Under the pieces are notes generated by a model. It saw only the letters and a list, made by a program, of their open reading frames with translations. It was not told the origin of the DNA and did not search any database. Below, piece after piece: positions 45,009 to 55,600 of a stretch of 64,000 bases of DNA. Made by a program: the position numbers and the translations under genes. The stretch comes from JARYLZ01 sp964388275 (lineage in GTDB: Bacteria; Bacteroidota; Ignavibacteria; SZUA-365), in contig CAYLZD010000015.1 in the NCBI GenBank assembly GCA_964388275.1, positions 22,881 to 86,880 on the forward strand, in the 5' to 3' direction. Position 1 is the first letter of the stretch, and every line of letters begins with the position of its first letter.

Positions 45009-46340
45009 TTATCGGGATGCCGGGCCTGATGGAAGCGTTATACGGACGACGGCGCCGTCGCCCTCCTTGCTTTCCACCGTGATGAACCCGCCATGCAAAT
45101 CTACGATGTCTTTGGCAATGCACAAACCCATGCCGCGCGAGGAGGTTCTTCCTGCCGGCCGGCTGCATGAAAACGGCTCGAGCAGGCTTTCCGTCATGCT
45201 TTCCGGAAAACCGATCCCATTATCCGATATGGTGAGCGCGAGCGAATCGTCGCCGGACCTCGCAGAGATGCAGATCCACCCTCCTTTGATCGTGTTTCCC
45301 AGGGACCATGAGAACACGTCTTCAACAGCCCTGATTATCCGCTGCGGCCGGCATGAGGCGATGAACGTCGAGTCGGCGATGTCCGAGATCACGTCGACGC
45401 CTTTGGCCTCGCCCCTCACCCTGCAGTGTTCGGCGGCTTCGGAGATGATCGCGATCAAATCGACGCGTTCCCAAGCGTCCTCCTCGTCGCTCCTGCGGCC
45501 GTCCGAGATGAATAGAATATCTTTCACGAGGCCTTCGAGCCGGTGCGCCTGCTCGTGGATGTGGCGCAGGCACATGCGCCTGATTTCGGGATCGCGGTCA
45601 AGTTCCTCGTTTTCCAGAAGAGTAGCGGAGAAACCGAGAAGGGTATACAACGGGGTCTGGAAATCGTGGGCAAAAGAGGAAAAGACCGTTTCCTTCAATC
45701 TTCTGATCTCTTCAAGTTCGGTTGCTATCGTGCCCGTCATGAGCCGCATTTCCAGGTCGCCGGCATGCTCGATATTGGATCGGGCCTTCAATTCCGAAAT
45801 TTCGAGTTCGATGGCCAGAAGACCCGCCGCGGTTTCCAGGGTGTCGATGACGGTTTTATCCCATGCGTAGCCGGATCTTCGGTCATCAACTCGTAAATGA
45901 CCCCATCGTGTTCCATTCACAAAGATGGGCGCGAGAAGCATGGATCTGACACCGCGGGCGGTGAAACCCGCTTCGCGCGCATCCGCGAGGGCCGCATTGA
46001 CTATCAGAACGGTCTCCCCGGCTTCGAGACGGACACGCCATTCCGCGGGGTAACCGGTCTCCGCCACCGCTTCATGTGACGGCTCCGCCGAATCGAATCT
46101 CGACCATTCCAGCTGTTCGGTTTGACCATGATCGGATTGAATACGAATCGAGGGAATTAGCAGCACACGGTCTTTTTCGAGGCCTCGACCGAGCACTTCC
46201 AGAGCGCGGCCGAGTTTCGATTCGGTCGTCGTGTCTTCGTGGAACAGGAACACCAATTCTTTCAGGACAGGGTCGAGTCCGCCCGGGCTCCGCGCGGTGG
46301 TTTTGAATCCAATATGTGAAAATGCCGTGTCGGGTCGCAT
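45009..46340 (-). CDS. Cytoplasmic sensor histidine kinase (GAF-HisKA-HATPase)
   Basis: This 443-residue protein has no transmembrane segment. Residues about 25-180 form a GAF domain (GVRSMLLAPIFVNGTRWGHLRV). Then a helix and HisKA with His225 (FSSFAHDFQTPLYTLLGFS), and HATPase_c (about 330-440) with DNGIGF and RGMGLCIAKDIVDLHGG. The N-box is unusual (SLGNTIKGG) but keeps Asn349. It is the likely partner of the sigma-54 regulator 25 bases downstream. The GAF domain suggests sensing of a soluble cytoplasmic signal. Confidence 0.92.
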   Translation of the reverse strand: MRPDTAFSHIGFKTTARSPGGLDPVLKELVFLFHEDTTTESKLGRALEVLGRGLEKDRVLLIPSIRIQSDHGQTEQLEWSRFDSAEPSHEAVAETGYPAEWRVRLEAGETVLIVNAALADAREAGFTARGVRSMLLAPIFVNGTRWGHLRVDDRRSGYAWDKTVIDTLETAAGLLAIELEISELKARSNIEHAGDLEMRLMTGTIATELEEIRRLKETVFSSFAHDFQTPLYTLLGFSATLLENEELDRDPEIRRMCLRHIHEQAHRLEGLVKDILFISDGRRSDEEDAWERVDLIAIISEAAEHCRVRGEAKGVDVISDIADSTFIASCRPQRIIRAVEDVFSWSLGNTIKGGWICISARSGDDSLALTISDNGIGFPESMTESLLEPFSCSRPAGRTSSRGMGLCIAKDIVDLHGGFITVESKEGDGAVVRITLPSGPASR

Positions 46341-46498
46341 ACTGCTGACGTTTCCATGAAATGAGCATCAAAAACCGTTCCGCTCGGGACTTCGTCAGCG
46401 CTCATATAAAGCATTGATATCCTTGATCCTGGGATTAGAGTTCAGATGACGGGATGTTTGAAATCTGAACAACGCCTGAGTAATGTTGCGATTCTGCA

Positions 46499-46528
46499 CA
46501 AAAAAACCCCGCCCTTGCGGACGGGGTT
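46499..46528 (-). terminator. Intrinsic terminator after the lipoprotein gene
   Basis: The stem AACCCCG/CGGGGTT with inner pairs is followed on the minus strand by a run of T, 24 bases after the lipoprotein stop. It separates that gene from the kinase operon. Confidence 0.85.
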
Positions 46529-46551
46529 CAATGTGCGGATAGGTTAAGAGA

Positions 46552-47427
46552 TCAGCCGCGGCCTCCGCCTGGTCTGATCCCGTGCATTCTGTCCCACAGC
46601 GCTTTCTGTTTGTCATCGAGTTTGCTTCGGATATCATCGTTTATGCGCTGCTGAAGTTCGATCATTTCCTGTCTGAACATCTCGGGATCATCTTTGTACA
46701 GCTCGCGGAGTTCCTTGATGCTGTCGTCCTGTCCCATCAAAATATCCTTAATATCGTTCTGCTGCTGCTCGTTCAGCTTGAGAATCCGGGTCCACTGTTT
46801 TATCTGCATGTCGATGCGTCTTTCGAGCATCCTCTCGCGTATCTCCCGGCGTTTCTTTTCCAATTCTTCCTTGAATAAAACGGTCTTTCCGACTTGGTCC
46901 GGAGTGAGTATGCCTGGGAGTCCATCCTTGCCGTTGATCTCCGCCATGAGACGTGCATGTTCTTCTTGAAGAGCCGCGCGTTTTTCCTCTGGGGTCAGCT
47001 CAGTATTTCGGAGGATGTCGATGCGCGCACGATTCGAGGCTTCGATTGCCGTCTTTACGGCGGTTTTCTGATCTTCGGTCAGATCGGGATTCGCCTTCAG
47101 CGCCATGCGATACCACAAGACTGCAACCATGTCGAAGAATTTCCGCGGATCGGGCCGGTCGTTTCCGGCCTGAACCAGCGCGCCATCGATCATTGAATGG
47201 AAGGCGACCACCTGGTCCGGATCGAGTATCAGGCCCATGTCCTGGCCGGAATAGAAAACTTCATCGATCTGCGCAAGTTGATCGGTGGTGAGATCGAGCC
47301 GGTCGGCATATTTCATAAAGGATTCCCCTGGGGCGGATGTTACCGGCTCGTTTATGCCGGTTTCATTGTTGCAGGCGCTGAAAACCATCAGCAGAGCGGC
47401 GAGGGTGGCGAGAAAAACTTTATTCAT
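46552..47427 (-). CDS. Helical lipoprotein with LTxxQ-like motifs
   Basis: This 291-residue protein has a lipoprotein signal (LATLAALLMVFSAC, Cys19). The mature part is helical. It contains several L(T)xxQ-type segments: LDLTTDQLAQID, DLTEDQKTAVK, ELTPEEKRAAL, LKLNEQQQNDI and KLDDKQKALWD. This recalls Spy/CpxP-type periplasmic chaperones (LTxxQ family), though those are about 160 residues. Five such motifs suggest a repeated Spy-like unit. Inferred role: envelope-stress chaperone or metal-responsive protein. It precedes the sensor kinase operon on the same strand but is separated by a terminator. Confidence 0.8.
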   Translation of the reverse strand: MNKVFLATLAALLMVFSACNNETGINEPVTSAPGESFMKYADRLDLTTDQLAQIDEVFYSGQDMGLILDPDQVVAFHSMIDGALVQAGNDRPDPRKFFDMVAVLWYRMALKANPDLTEDQKTAVKTAIEASNRARIDILRNTELTPEEKRAALQEEHARLMAEINGKDGLPGILTPDQVGKTVLFKEELEKKRREIRERMLERRIDMQIKQWTRILKLNEQQQNDIKDILMGQDDSIKELRELYKDDPEMFRQEMIELQQRINDDIRSKLDDKQKALWDRMHGIRPGGGRG

Positions 47428-47603
47428 TGTGTTCTCCTTTGGGAATGGTGGCGTGTATTCCTATATGCACACTGTATGACAGGCCTCGAAGAAAAAGGTT
47501 TAATCCCATTCCTTCGTATCCGGCGTCCCGATAACGGTGGGATGCGGAAAGGACAACGACTAGATGCTGCTGGTTGCAGCGAATTCCGATCTTGCGATTG
47601 CTT

Positions 47604-50195
47604 CTATGGAACAATGAGGGCTTTCGCACATTTTTTGAATGACGGCGCCGAAGCGCTCACAAAATATACCCCCGGCGCCAGTCCGTGAACCGGCAAGTCA
47701 TGCCGCCGGATTCCGGTTTGATTTCCACCCGTGCCGGATTTTCTGAGCGGACGGCCAGTAACATCGAATATGGTGAATTCAATATCCGTCGGCGTTTCCG
47801 ACTCGAAGACGGCGGTGAGGCGGCGATGACGCGAGATCGAAAAAGGCAGCGGTGACAAATCAAGTGCAGAAACGGCCGGAGCGCCGCTCGGCGGCCTGGA
47901 TCCGACGGTTATCTCCGTCATCCAGGCCCCTCGTCCGTGTGTCGCCGCGATGAGACGATTACCGGCGTCGACGGCCAGATCGTACACGACCGCATTCGGA
48001 AGCCCGTGTCCGTAGCGGATCCAAGAACCGCCGGTCGTCCGTGTCCACACTCCCGCGTCGGTCGCAATGAAAAGAACGTCCGCGTTGCCGGGAGCGAACA
48101 GAACCGAGTTGACCGGCAGGTCGGGCAGGCCGCCGGAGATATCGGCCCATGAAGCGCCGCCGTCGCCGGTTTTGAAAACATGACCGGCGCCGAAGCCGGA
48201 GCAGGCCGCAACCGCAGTGAGATGATCCATCGGATGCACGGCGACGTCGGTGATCCATCTGTTGGGCAGGCCGGCCGAAACATCGATCCAGGAAGGCGAT
48301 TCGGACAGGAGATCGTCGGTGCGGTGTACGCGGCCGTCTCCCGACGCGGCGTACATGCAGCCGGGATTCGACGGCGCGATCGCGAGCGCCGAGATCACGG
48401 ATTCGTATTGCGAGGACGCTCCGGTGAGATCGGGGCTGATCTGCCGCCAAGCGCCTGGTCCGGAAGTGGAGGCGACGTCGCGCGCCGCGTACACGTATTG
48501 AGTCGCCGTGTACAACAGGTTGCGGTCGGCGGGATGCAGCAGGAGGGGCTGCAGCCAGTTCCTGCGGTTTCCGCCTCCCAGGCCTTCGTACATGGCTGAC
48601 CATCTCAAGCCGTCGTCTGTGGATCTCGCCGGAAAAATCGAAACGGTCGCCATCGAGTAGATGTTGTCCCCGTCGGTCTGAACGGCGCCGCCGTCGACAT
48701 CGCCTCTCGTGAGGCGCCAAGTCTGCGCTGAAGCAGACGATACCATTGTGCCGTTGTCCTGGGTGCCTCCGTACAGTATTCCCGGTCTGGAGGGATGCGC
48801 CGTTATCGTATAGAATTGAACGGTTGGAAGCGCGGAATCTCTCTTGCTCCAGGCAAGCCCGCGGTCATCGCTTTTGTAAACGCCGCCGTCGTTCGCGACG
48901 AACACGGCGTCGCTGCCGGGCTGAAACGCGACGGCATGCTGATCCACGTGGATGGTTTGTCCCGCGAAGGTCATTTTCCTGAAAGTGTTTCCGCGGTCTG
49001 TTGAACGGTGAATTTCAATCCCACCGACATAGACGAGGTCGGGATCGACAGGGGAGACGGATATGCAGAAATTGTAGAAGGCCTGACCGAGGGGGAAATC
49101 GTGCGGCAGACCGGCTCCCACTCGTTCCCACGAGTCTCCGCCGTTGCTCGAGCGGAGCAGGGCGCGGAAATTGTCGTCGGTTATCTGGCGGGCCGCCATA
49201 GCGAAGATCAAGTCCGCGTCCGCGGGTGTCGAAGCGAGGAGGATGCGGCCGGTGGAATCCGGAGCTGGAAAGTTTTCCGGAAGCTTCGTCCAGGTAAACG
49301 TCCTGCCGCCCGCGTCGGAGCGATAGACACCGTTGCGCGCGTCACCATAATCGCCTCCGATGGCCGCGAAAACGCGCGAAGGATCGCGCTCATGATACAG
49401 CACATCTGTGACGACGCCCTGCAGGACGCCGGTCCAGGACGATCCGCCGTTCGTGGTTTTCCACAGGCCGTCGCGGGATGCGACGAGCATGGTATCGGAG
49501 GACGCCGGATGGAGGGCTATGCGGCTTATCGCGCTGCTCCGCAGTGGCCAGTTGAGCGCGCGCCAGCTATTACCGCGATCGACGGATTTGAGCAAGCCGA
49601 TGCCAGCGAAGACCGGCGCGGCGACGGCTCGCGACAGGGGCGCCGTGGCCTCCCCGGTTCCGGCGATAATCGTGCGCGGATCATTCCGATCTACCGCCAG
49701 AGCGCCGATGGACAGCGACGGCGCGTCATCCATCAGCGGTTCCCAGGTGAGTCCTTCGTCCTCGGAACCGAAAACTCCGCCTGTGGCCGAACCCGCGTAA
49801 ATAACCGCCGGGTCCGCGGGATCGAACGCGAGGGAACGCACGCGTCCCGCTATGTTCGAGGGACCGATGGATCGCCAAACAGGATCATCACATCTTTTAT
49901 AAATGATTCCGGACTGGAGTTCCACCCAGGTTTTCCGCCACAGCATTCCGATGTCCGCGGACGGATTTCCGGCCAGCCGGGTGCGTATGAAGAATTCGAT
50001 GCCCGGCGCTTGTGCGCGAGCGCCTCGCGATTCAGGCCCTGTCAGCGTTGCGCCTTCAGGGAGGAACGGAAGCAACGGAATCCGCGATGGGTCGAGAAAC
50101 GTCATCGACAGAGCGGCCGCGCACGCGAAAACTGCGGCCCTGGCGACTATTAAAGATGTTCCTGCCGACCGGATTTTCTTGCGCGATGTGTTCAT
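47604..50195 (-). CDS. T9SS-exported sortilin/BNR-repeat protein
   Basis: This 863-residue protein has an N-terminal signal region with a hydrophobic stretch, and a long series of VPS10/BNR-type propeller repeats (about 100-760). Examples are SIGPSNIAGRVRSLAFDPAD, DEGLTWEPL and GDGGASWADISGGLPDLPVN, with Asp-box-like SxDxGxxW motifs. The last about 80 residues (PFSISRHRR to ALIVP) form a T9SS sorting domain (FTIFDVTGRPLR, LAPGVYFVS). No sialidase catalytic residues are evident, so enzymatic activity is uncertain. It is a paralogue of the protein at 52649-56398. The gene follows the degenerate-helicase gene by 33 bases, so the two are probably co-transcribed. Confidence 0.85.
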   Translation of the reverse strand: MNTSRKKIRSAGTSLIVARAAVFACAAALSMTFLDPSRIPLLPFLPEGATLTGPESRGARAQAPGIEFFIRTRLAGNPSADIGMLWRKTWVELQSGIIYKRCDDPVWRSIGPSNIAGRVRSLAFDPADPAVIYAGSATGGVFGSEDEGLTWEPLMDDAPSLSIGALAVDRNDPRTIIAGTGEATAPLSRAVAAPVFAGIGLLKSVDRGNSWRALNWPLRSSAISRIALHPASSDTMLVASRDGLWKTTNGGSSWTGVLQGVVTDVLYHERDPSRVFAAIGGDYGDARNGVYRSDAGGRTFTWTKLPENFPAPDSTGRILLASTPADADLIFAMAARQITDDNFRALLRSSNGGDSWERVGAGLPHDFPLGQAFYNFCISVSPVDPDLVYVGGIEIHRSTDRGNTFRKMTFAGQTIHVDQHAVAFQPGSDAVFVANDGGVYKSDDRGLAWSKRDSALPTVQFYTITAHPSRPGILYGGTQDNGTMVSSASAQTWRLTRGDVDGGAVQTDGDNIYSMATVSIFPARSTDDGLRWSAMYEGLGGGNRRNWLQPLLLHPADRNLLYTATQYVYAARDVASTSGPGAWRQISPDLTGASSQYESVISALAIAPSNPGCMYAASGDGRVHRTDDLLSESPSWIDVSAGLPNRWITDVAVHPMDHLTAVAACSGFGAGHVFKTGDGGASWADISGGLPDLPVNSVLFAPGNADVLFIATDAGVWTRTTGGSWIRYGHGLPNAVVYDLAVDAGNRLIAATHGRGAWMTEITVGSRPPSGAPAVSALDLSPLPFSISRHRRLTAVFESETPTDIEFTIFDVTGRPLRKSGTGGNQTGIRRHDLPVHGLAPGVYFVSASAPSFKKCAKALIVP

Positions 50196-50228
50196 GTGAA
50201 GATTGAGGTCATGTTGAGGGAAAGCCGT

Positions 50229-52553
50229 CTATTCCCATATCACGCTGCGGCGGGCGGACCGGATCGGAATATGGTGCGCCGGCGGAGGTCCCGCGGGAAA
50301 CGATGTGTTATCCGCAACGCTAGCCCGAGCGAGGCCGTCGGTAAGCGCGTCGGCGAAGATTTTGCGAAGCGATGGCTCCGAAGCCAGCGCGGTCGGAATC
50401 GGGAGGACGCCTGCCGGACGGTAAAGCGAAGCGAGCGTGTTCATGCGCGCCAGCGCGCGAAGGGTGATGCGATCGGACTCGATCGTGGAAAGGGTCACAT
50501 ACGGCCTCGAGGGTTCGACATCCGAACAGATTTCGAGAAACGATTTGAAAAAGATCTCGGCGGCTTCGTCGTCGCCGCCCTCGCAGGAGACGAGATACCA
50601 ATCCTCGGAGGGCGAGGAAACGCGCGCCGCCGTCGGTTTCCGCGGGGAGAGCGCGCCTGCTTTATCGAGAGCCGCTAAGACGGCATCGGCGATCAGTGAC
50701 AGATACTCGTCAGGCCGAATCAGCATGCGTTTCGGTTTGCGAAGTCGCAGCGCGCGACGACGAACGAAGAGCATGGCCAGGGCTGCAGCCAGCACGGCGG
50801 CCGCTGCGATGCCTCCCGCTTCGATCGGCAGGTACAGGAACAGCGACATGGCCAGTCCGGCGGCCGCCGCTCCGCCTATCGCGTTGTGAAACCGGAACGC
50901 AGCGCGGGCGGACAGCCAGTCGGCCAGATCCGCCTCCATGCTTCGTCTCTGCAGGGTTTCGGCAGGTCGCGGCTCGAATCCGGGACAGTGCGCCAGCACC
51001 GCGGACCTTTCCGTGTTTCGATACGGCTCTCCGATCCGCCACATTTCGGCGATGTCCGACCGCGCCGCGGATCTCGCATGTGCTCGATCGTTGATCGAGG
51101 CGATGTCGTTCTCGACGAGGCGGCTCGGGTCCGCGACCGCGGGATCGGCGTGTTCTATGCCGTGCACGAGCACGCCGTCCGCCGCCGGAGAGGGAAAGGA
51201 GCTTTCCCTCAGGCGCACGGCTCTTTCGGGCGCGCCGTCCTCACGGACGCGCAGTATGTTCCAGTAGACTACCGGGCGGTCGTCTATTCGCGGATCGTCG
51301 CTTGATCCGCGTTGTCCCACGAAAAATCTTGCGGTGTTCGCTGTGCAGTCCACGACGGTATTAGCCGGCGTTTCGCGCCACCCCGCCTCCGCGATGGATC
51401 GTGGGACGAGCAGGCAATTCGTAAGACCGCGGGAAAGAAACTCCCCGGCGAGCATCGAATAGGTGCGCGAATTCCAGTCGGCGCCGGCGCCACGGATCTC
51501 CGACAGACGGCCGCTGCGCGCCTGCTCGATGTCCGCCTCCCAGGAAGCGGTCGAGGCGATACGCCCGGCTTCCGAGAGCAGCGCGGCGGCGAGGTCGTCA
51601 TGACTTATGATCGAAGCGCCGGTGAAGAGAACGGCGCGCGCGGCTCGCAGCGAATCGTGGGAGAGCAACGATATCCATGAGGCGGGCGCGGCATCCGACA
51701 TGCTCGGAGCATCATCGCCTGAAGCGGTTTCCGGAATGCCGTCATCCAGAAGGATCAGCGCGCGCAGGTTGCCTCTAAGGCATTCAAATTCCCTCTCGAT
51801 AATTTCGAGCGCGCCCGCGTGCCCGGCGCCGGGCGGGTTGCTCGACGGATGAGACATCGGTGCGCGGCCGTCGGCCGACGTGACATGCGCGAGCGAAAGG
51901 AAGGGCGGCAACCGACTGTCGCGCACCAGGGCCGCGGGAGACTGCGTGAAGACGGGTATGCCGCCGTCATCGGCGGAATCCCGGCATTCGGCGGGGAGGC
52001 ATCCGGCAAGCGCTTCCAACACCAGGGCGCCTGTTTCCTCGGCAAGTTCTCGCGCCGTCTCGTTCCATATCGGCGGTAGAAGCTCCGCGTGATCCAGTAT
52101 CAGAAGTCGATTGCGCCGCCTCAGGAGATGGCGCAGCATACGGGCTTTCCCTGTATCTGCGGCGCAACCAGCCGTGCCGTTTTTTATCGCCGATGATGTG
52201 AGAAGCAGGACAGGGGCGGACGAATAGGGCAGCGCGCTCACGGCCTGCGTGGGCGCCTCGCGCCAGATGCGACTCACAGCGTCCGAGAAACGCGATTCCG
52301 CGTGGCCGTACTTGTCGTGCCAAAGCGCCTGTGCCGCCAGATTGGGCGAGACGACGGCCGTATTCACTCGCATATCGTCGATCAGTTGAGCCGCGATTTC
52401 AAGTTTCTCCGCGTCCGAAGGCAACAGCAGGCGCACCCGCGTCTGGCCATTCTTCCACGCTTCCAGAGCGGCATAGGCAATGTCGTCACGTGCGTCGTTC
52501 CGGCCTGCGCCGGAGGAAGCGTATGATCGCTTCAATGTCGGAAAAACGCGCAT
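50229..52553 (-). CDS. Degenerate SF2-helicase-like protein with two membrane helices
   Basis: This 774-residue protein has a collinear but degenerate SF2 helicase core. Walker A region reads PSDAEKL (45-51) where PTGAGKT is expected. Motif II is LLILDHAELLPP (Asp154, His155) against DECHHLP. The motif III region is FLSLAHVTSADGR. The motif IV region is LFTGASIISHDDLAAAL. Motifs V/VI are SIAEAGWRETPANTVVD and then FFVGQRGSSDD, with the arginine fingers lost. Two hydrophobic helices follow (about 556-597), then a soluble C-terminus with EIFFKSFLEICSDVEPSRPY. The pattern matches COG1061-type DEAD/DEAH proteins with a C-terminal extension. Loss at every motif with an intact frame suggests a pseudoenzyme, not a recent pseudogene. 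Confidence 0.7.
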   Translation of the reverse strand: MRVFPTLKRSYASSGAGRNDARDDIAYAALEAWKNGQTRVRLLLPSDAEKLEIAAQLIDDMRVNTAVVSPNLAAQALWHDKYGHAESRFSDAVSRIWREAPTQAVSALPYSSAPVLLLTSSAIKNGTAGCAADTGKARMLRHLLRRRNRLLILDHAELLPPIWNETARELAEETGALVLEALAGCLPAECRDSADDGGIPVFTQSPAALVRDSRLPPFLSLAHVTSADGRAPMSHPSSNPPGAGHAGALEIIEREFECLRGNLRALILLDDGIPETASGDDAPSMSDAAPASWISLLSHDSLRAARAVLFTGASIISHDDLAAALLSEAGRIASTASWEADIEQARSGRLSEIRGAGADWNSRTYSMLAGEFLSRGLTNCLLVPRSIAEAGWRETPANTVVDCTANTARFFVGQRGSSDDPRIDDRPVVYWNILRVREDGAPERAVRLRESSFPSPAADGVLVHGIEHADPAVADPSRLVENDIASINDRAHARSAARSDIAEMWRIGEPYRNTERSAVLAHCPGFEPRPAETLQRRSMEADLADWLSARAAFRFHNAIGGAAAAGLAMSLFLYLPIEAGGIAAAAVLAAALAMLFVRRRALRLRKPKRMLIRPDEYLSLIADAVLAALDKAGALSPRKPTAARVSSPSEDWYLVSCEGGDDEAAEIFFKSFLEICSDVEPSRPYVTLSTIESDRITLRALARMNTLASLYRPAGVLPIPTALASEPSLRKIFADALTDGLARASVADNTSFPAGPPPAHHIPIRSARRSVIWE

Positions 52554-52610
52554 AATCGAAAGTACGCAGACGGATGATTGCGGGCAATGGATACTGTCCC
52601 GCCTTTCTTG

Positions 52611-52618
52611 TACATTTA
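52611..52618 (+). promoter_or_regulatory. Candidate -7 element for the T9SS BNR gene
   Basis: TACATTTA fits TAnnTTTG with one mismatch. The expected start (about 52626) is 23 bases before the ATG at 52649. The -33 position has TGG at a 20-base spacing, so only half the promoter is convincing. Confidence 0.4.
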
Positions 52619-52648
52619 AGCATATGCTGAATCATGAACGAGGCGACA

Positions 52649-55600
52649 ATGAAGCACCACTCTCTTTTCTCTGCCGCATTTCTTCTGCTGACGTCCTTAG
52701 CGCTCGATGCCCCGGCACAGCACTCCGGCGGGCCTGATCATGGCGCTTGCGACCCGAGCGGGGCGGGTGCGGCGACACCGACCTCAAAACCCCAGTCCCG
52801 AAAGGAATATTTTCTTACGCGCGTGACTTATCCGGGCGGAAAGATCCCGGAGGGCGCTCGAGCGAAGGCTTTCAAGCAGGCCCGGAACGGAATGCCGTTG
52901 TACTCCCGGTCCAGCCTTGCTCCGACGCAGTCCGCGCATATCTGGAAAAATGCCGGACCATTCAACATCGGCGGCCGCATACTCGCGGTTGCCGTCAATC
53001 CCGTCAATCCCAAAACTCTTTTCATAGGCGCGGCGGACGGCGGGGCGTGGCGCAGTTTCGACGGCGGGGTGTCGTGGCATTCGGTTTCGGACGACTGGCC
53101 AGTGCAGGCCATGGGCGCGATCGTGATCGATCCGGCCGACACGAACATAGTTTACGCGGGCACGGGCGAAGCCAATTTCGGACAGAATATGTTCGACGGC
53201 GGCGGCATGTTCAAGAGCATGGACGGCGGAAGCACATGGTCGGAAATCGGAGGAAGCACTCTGCCGCCCTTTGCGAGAGCCTCCGACATGGTCGTCAATC
53301 CCTCGAACACGAACACGCTGTACGCCGCCATTCCCGACGGCGTGCGCGATCCCGAACAGGAGGGCATATACAAAACCACCGACGGCGGCCTCACCTGGTC
53401 GATGATACTCTCGGGCCGCATGACGGATATAGTTCTGGATCCCCGGAATCCCGACGTGTTGTACACGGCGTCGAGTTCCATATTCGCCGGATCCTCGATT
53501 CCGCGCTACGGGATGCACAAAACCACGGACGGCGGCGCTACATGGTTCAAGCTCGATCTGGGCTTGACCGATTCCCTGATGGGAAGGACCAGCATTGCAA
53601 TCTGCGCGGGAAATCCGGATGTGTTGTACATCGGAGTCTCCGAGCTTGCTGGCAGCGGCCGGACTGAGTTGACAGGCGTTTTCAAAACCACGGACGGCGG
53701 CGCCACGTGGGCGCGGCTCCCGGTGCCGTTCGATTACATGGTATCGCAGGGCTGGTATGACAACATCGTGGGAGTGAATCCGGCCAACCCGGATATCGTT
53801 TATGCAGGGGGTGTCAAACTGATACGCTCCTCGGACGGAGGATTTACATGGGAGAGAATACCCGATCAGGGCTTCGGGGGATTGCTGCACGTGGATCAGC
53901 ACGCGATCGAATTCAATCCGCTCGAACCGGACGAGGTCTTCGTAGGCAACGACGGAGGTTTCTACATAATTCGGGACGAAGGGAAAACCGTGGTCAAGCG
54001 CGACATGGGGCTTTCGATCACGCAATTCATCGGCGGTGCGATTCACCCGACGAACGATGCCTACATGCTCGGAGGCACGCAGGACAACGGGACCATGGCC
54101 ACGTCCGCGGCGCCGATGTGGGAACCCACCCTGTACGGCGACGGCGGCAACGGCGCCGTGAATCCTGAGAAGCCCAACGTCGTGTACACCACCATGGAGA
54201 CGCTCAAGTTCTGGCGCTCCGAGGATTTCGGGCGCACCTGGATGCAGGCCATGGGAGGGATGCCTCTGGATCAGTCGCTCTTCTACATCGATTTCGCCAT
54301 GGATCTGACCGATCCGTCGACACTTTTCCTCGGCACATACAAGATGTACAAGACCACAAACAGCGGCGATGCCTGGCGCTTGCTGCGCGATTGTCTGTTT
54401 CCTTCAGGAACTTCCTGCTATTACATCTCCGCCGTGAGCGTCGCTCCGTATGACGGGCGCTACGTCTTCGCGGGAGCGACGGGCGGGCTCGTCGCCGTAT
54501 CGCAGGACGCCGGCGAGAACTGGACCGTCGTGCGGGATTCTCTTCCGCTGGCGTATTGCAGCGCCGTGCGCAGTTTCGAACCGGGGATCATATACGCAGT
54601 GTACAGTCGCTACGGCGTGGACAAGATCTGGCGGTCGAGCGACTGGGGAAACACATGGAGAAGCATAAACGGGAATCTTCCGGACATTCCCGCAAACGAC
54701 GTCATCCGGCTCGACGGTAACCTGATCATCGGCACCGATCTCGGATGCTTCATTTCGGACGACGAAGGAAACACCTGGCAGCGTTTCGGAACGGGCATGC
54801 CGGCCGTTTCTGTACGGAAGCTGAGGCACAACCGTTCGACCGGAACGTTGAGAGCCATCACTCACGGTCGCGGCATCTACGACATGACGTGGGAGGCTTT
54901 GCAGCCGTCGGCGCCGGTCTTTAGATCGCTGCCTGACACGACGGCGCTTGAAGCCGGTCAGCCCTTCTGCTACGCGCCCGTTGCGACCGCTGTGCCTTCC
55001 GCCGTCTTCCGGCTGCTCGAAGCTCCGCAGGGCGCATCCATCGATCCGGTTCTCGGGCTCGTGCGATGGACCGGGAGGCCCGGGACCGAGCGCTTCACGC
55101 TGGAGGCGGCGAACAGCGAGGGGACGGCGATTCAAGTTTTCACGCTGCGGACACTCGAAACCCCGGCGACCGACTGGCGCATTGTCAGGCCGGAGCCGAT
55201 GGCCACTCAGGCTTACATTATCCGGGCTGCCGGGGCGGACGCTCTGTGGGTCGGCCGCGACTCGGCCATCGTCTCGCGCTCGACCGACGGAGGCGTGACT
55301 TGGGAAGATTCGTTCCTGCCCGACACGAAGGGCATGGCGCTGGCGATATTCCCGCTCGACGACGAACGCGTGTTCATAGGCACAAGAAGCGGTCAGCTCT
55401 TCAAAACAACCGACGGCGGCAATTCCTGGAAACAGAAGCTCTACGATCCGGCAGCGCTTTTCGGCGACATCCATTTCTGGAATGACAACGAAGGAATCAT
55501 TTTCGCCCGCCATGACCGTGATTCCGCGGACGTTTATTTCACATCCGACGGCGGCGAAAACTGGACGCGGTCCGGACCAAGACTGTTCGCTCCGTCCTGG

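Noticed and set aside
50229..52553. Functional helicase or restriction enzyme subunit
   Set aside because: Walker A, motif II and motif VI all lack essential residues, and no nuclease or methylase gene is adjacent.
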